DNA of 5,830 nucleotides from Dehalococcoidia bacterium UBA5629 (GTDB lineage Bacteria; Chloroflexota; Dehalococcoidia; GIF9; UBA5629). Each line of letters begins with the position of its first letter. Position 1 is the first letter of the stretch. The position numbers and the translations under genes were made by a program. The DNA lies in assembly GCA_002421445.1 (NCBI GenBank), contig DIKB01000107.1, positions 1-5,830 of the forward strand. The letters are read 5' to 3'. Shown piece after piece: positions 4,618 to 5,830 of this stretch. Below the pieces are notes generated by a model. The model was not told where the DNA came from. It searched no databases and was given only the letters and a program-made list of their open reading frames with translations.

Positions 4618-5830
4618 ATGACAGTAACAATCATTTTGGCGCTTTCCATTCTCCTGCAGTTCGGTGCAGCAATCATGGCCTTCAGGCTTATTCCTATTAC
4701 CGGTAGGCGCATAGCCTGGAGCCTCATCGCAGTGGCCCTGCTGTTTATGGGTCTACGGCGGTGCATCCCGCTCTTCCGTATGATTTCAGGAGACAGGACG
4801 TTCCGGCCCGACTTTAACGCCGAACTTATAGCCCTCGTGATATCTCTCATACTGGTAGTCGGTATCTCAATGATCGCTCCAATCTTCACCGACCGCAAAC
4901 AGGCGGAGGAGGCGCTTAAGGAGAGTGAGGAAAGATATCGTTCTTTTACAGATTCTACTTCAGATATAGTTTTTCTCAAGGATGACGAATTTAAATACAT
5001 AATGGTCAATCAAGCCTACCTTGATTTTTACAATTGTACTGAAGCCGAAATAATTGGCAAAACGTATCTTGATGGCATACCGGAAAAAAGGGCGAGGAAC
5101 TGTCGTGCGTCCGACATACAGGTGAGAGAAAGTAATAAGCTTGCAGTAACTATTGAACAGGATGAAGATCGAATTGTTGAAACCCGTAAATATCCTGTGC
5201 GTCTTAAAGATGGGAAAATTGGCGTTGGCGGCATCGTACGCGACATCACCGACCACAAGCGGGCCGAGTATGCGCTGCAGGAGAGCCAACGACAACTGAA
5301 AGCCATCCTTGATAATATTCCCGATATTGCTTGGTTAAAGGACAAAGAGAGCAGATTTATTGCTGTAAACGAACCTTTTGGAAAATCATGCGGCTTTGAA
5401 CCCGAGGATTTAGTCGGCAAAACAGATTTGGATATATGGCCGAGGGATTTAGCTGAAAGGTATAGAGCAGATGATAAAGAAGTCATGGAATCTGGCAAGC
5501 GCAAGCAGGTTGAGGAGCCATTGACAGACAGCGAAGGCAAAGCTTTGTGGATAGAAGCAACAAAGACACCGATATATAATGAGCAAGGAAATTTCGTAGG
5601 GACCGCAGGAATCGCACGTGATATTACTGAGCGCAAGAAGACTGAAGAAACCCTGAAAGAAACCCTTGAAAATCTCAGGAGGGCGCTTGGCACGACTATC
5701 CAGGTCATGGTATCCGCTGTGGAGGTGAGAGATCCCTATACATCCGGCCACCAGGTCCGGTCCGCGAACCTGGCCCGCGCCATGGCCACGGAGATGGGAT
5801 TGCCTCAGGAGAAAATCGAAGGCCTCCGCA
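4618..5830 (+). CDS. Membrane PAS-PAS-HD-GYP protein, N-terminal 404 residues, cut by the window edge
   Basis: Predicted inner-membrane cyclic di-GMP phosphodiesterase or HD-GYP signalling protein. Seen in order: three hydrophobic helices (about 3-22, 32-47, 69-90) with the loop segment FRLIPITGRR and paired Arg at 47-48, and little extracytoplasmic sequence; a charged linker (RKQAEEALKESEERY, 93-107); PAS 1 (about 107-218, closing DITDHKRAE); PAS 2 (about 226-344, closing DITERKKTE); then the opening of an HD-GYP domain, AVEVRDPYTSGHQ, with its first metal-ligand His at 378. The HD, HHExxDG and GYP motifs lie beyond the edge, so catalytic competence cannot be judged. The ATG is set by GAGGG at 4606-4610; an in-frame stop at 4564 rules out a longer form. 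Similar three-helix N-termini occur on sensor kinases too, but the terminal segment fits HD-GYP rather than a histidine kinase. It has no Cache, HAMP or GAF in the visible part, so it is not a simple duplicate of its neighbour. Confidence 0.88.
   Translation, partial: MTVTIILALSILLQFGAAIMAFRLIPITGRRIAWSLIAVALLFMGLRRCIPLFRMISGDRTFRPDFNAELIALVISLILVVGISMIAPIFTDRKQAEEALKESEERYRSFTDSTSDIVFLKDDEFKYIMVNQAYLDFYNCTEAEIIGKTYLDGIPEKRARNCRASDIQVRESNKLAVTIEQDEDRIVETRKYPVRLKDGKIGVGGIVRDITDHKRAEYALQESQRQLKAILDNIPDIAWLKDKESRFIAVNEPFGKSCGFEPEDLVGKTDLDIWPRDLAERYRADDKEVMESGKRKQVEEPLTDSEGKALWIEATKTPIYNEQGNFVGTAGIARDITERKKTEETLKETLENLRRALGTTIQVMVSAVEVRDPYTSGHQVRSANLARAMATEMGLPQEKIEGLR

Noticed and set aside
4575..5708. 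Overlapping minus-strand open frames of 111-226 codons opposite the second HD-GYP gene
   Set aside because: They are antisense shadows of a well-supported PAS-PAS-HD-GYP frame and have low-complexity Ser/Arg/Leu-rich translations.

Overview
The window looks like bacterial chromosome from a Gram-negative, signalling-rich lineage. Strong AGGAGG-type ribosome binding sites, balanced base composition, large multi-PAS/GAF HD-GYP proteins and a RelB/RelE-type cassette would suit a Desulfobacterota (Deltaproteobacteria)-like anaerobe. That placement is an impression from protein style, not a computed result.

Layout. (1) Positions 1-271, minus strand: the first 90 codons of a ketopantoate reductase-family gene (PanE/ApbA-like), running off the left edge. 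(2) Positions 468-948, plus strand: a type II toxin-antitoxin pair. The RelB/DUF6290-like antitoxin is intact. The overlapping RelE/ParE-family toxin frame is broken by one in-frame TAA at codon 21, with everything after it still open. (3) Positions 949-1382: AT-rich intergenic DNA with a candidate promoter and a doubtful 60-codon leader ORF. That ORF contains a run of ten C and ends in an ATGA overlap with the next gene. (4) Positions 1383-4334: a 983-residue membrane sensor with a Cache-like extracytoplasmic domain, HAMP, two PAS, GAF and a complete HD-GYP domain, predicted to degrade cyclic di-GMP. (5) Positions 4335-4617: an intergenic region with a 19-bp perfect inverted repeat and a candidate promoter. 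(6) Position 4618 to the right edge: the first 404 codons of a second membrane PAS-PAS-HD-GYP protein with a different, three-helix membrane input.

How the genes relate. The two HD-GYP proteins are the core of the window. They share an output (cyclic di-GMP hydrolysis) but sense different things, one outside the membrane and one within it. A 20-bp near-repeat (17/20 identical, all differences transitions) lies 46-48 bp upstream of a TATAAT in front of each, so they may be co-regulated. The toxin-antitoxin remnant and the panE-like gene have no evident functional link to them. I see no RNA gene, CRISPR array, insertion sequence or clearly novel multi-gene system. The most notable items are the single-nonsense toxin pseudogene, the poly-C tract in a possible coupled leader ORF, and the shared upstream motif.
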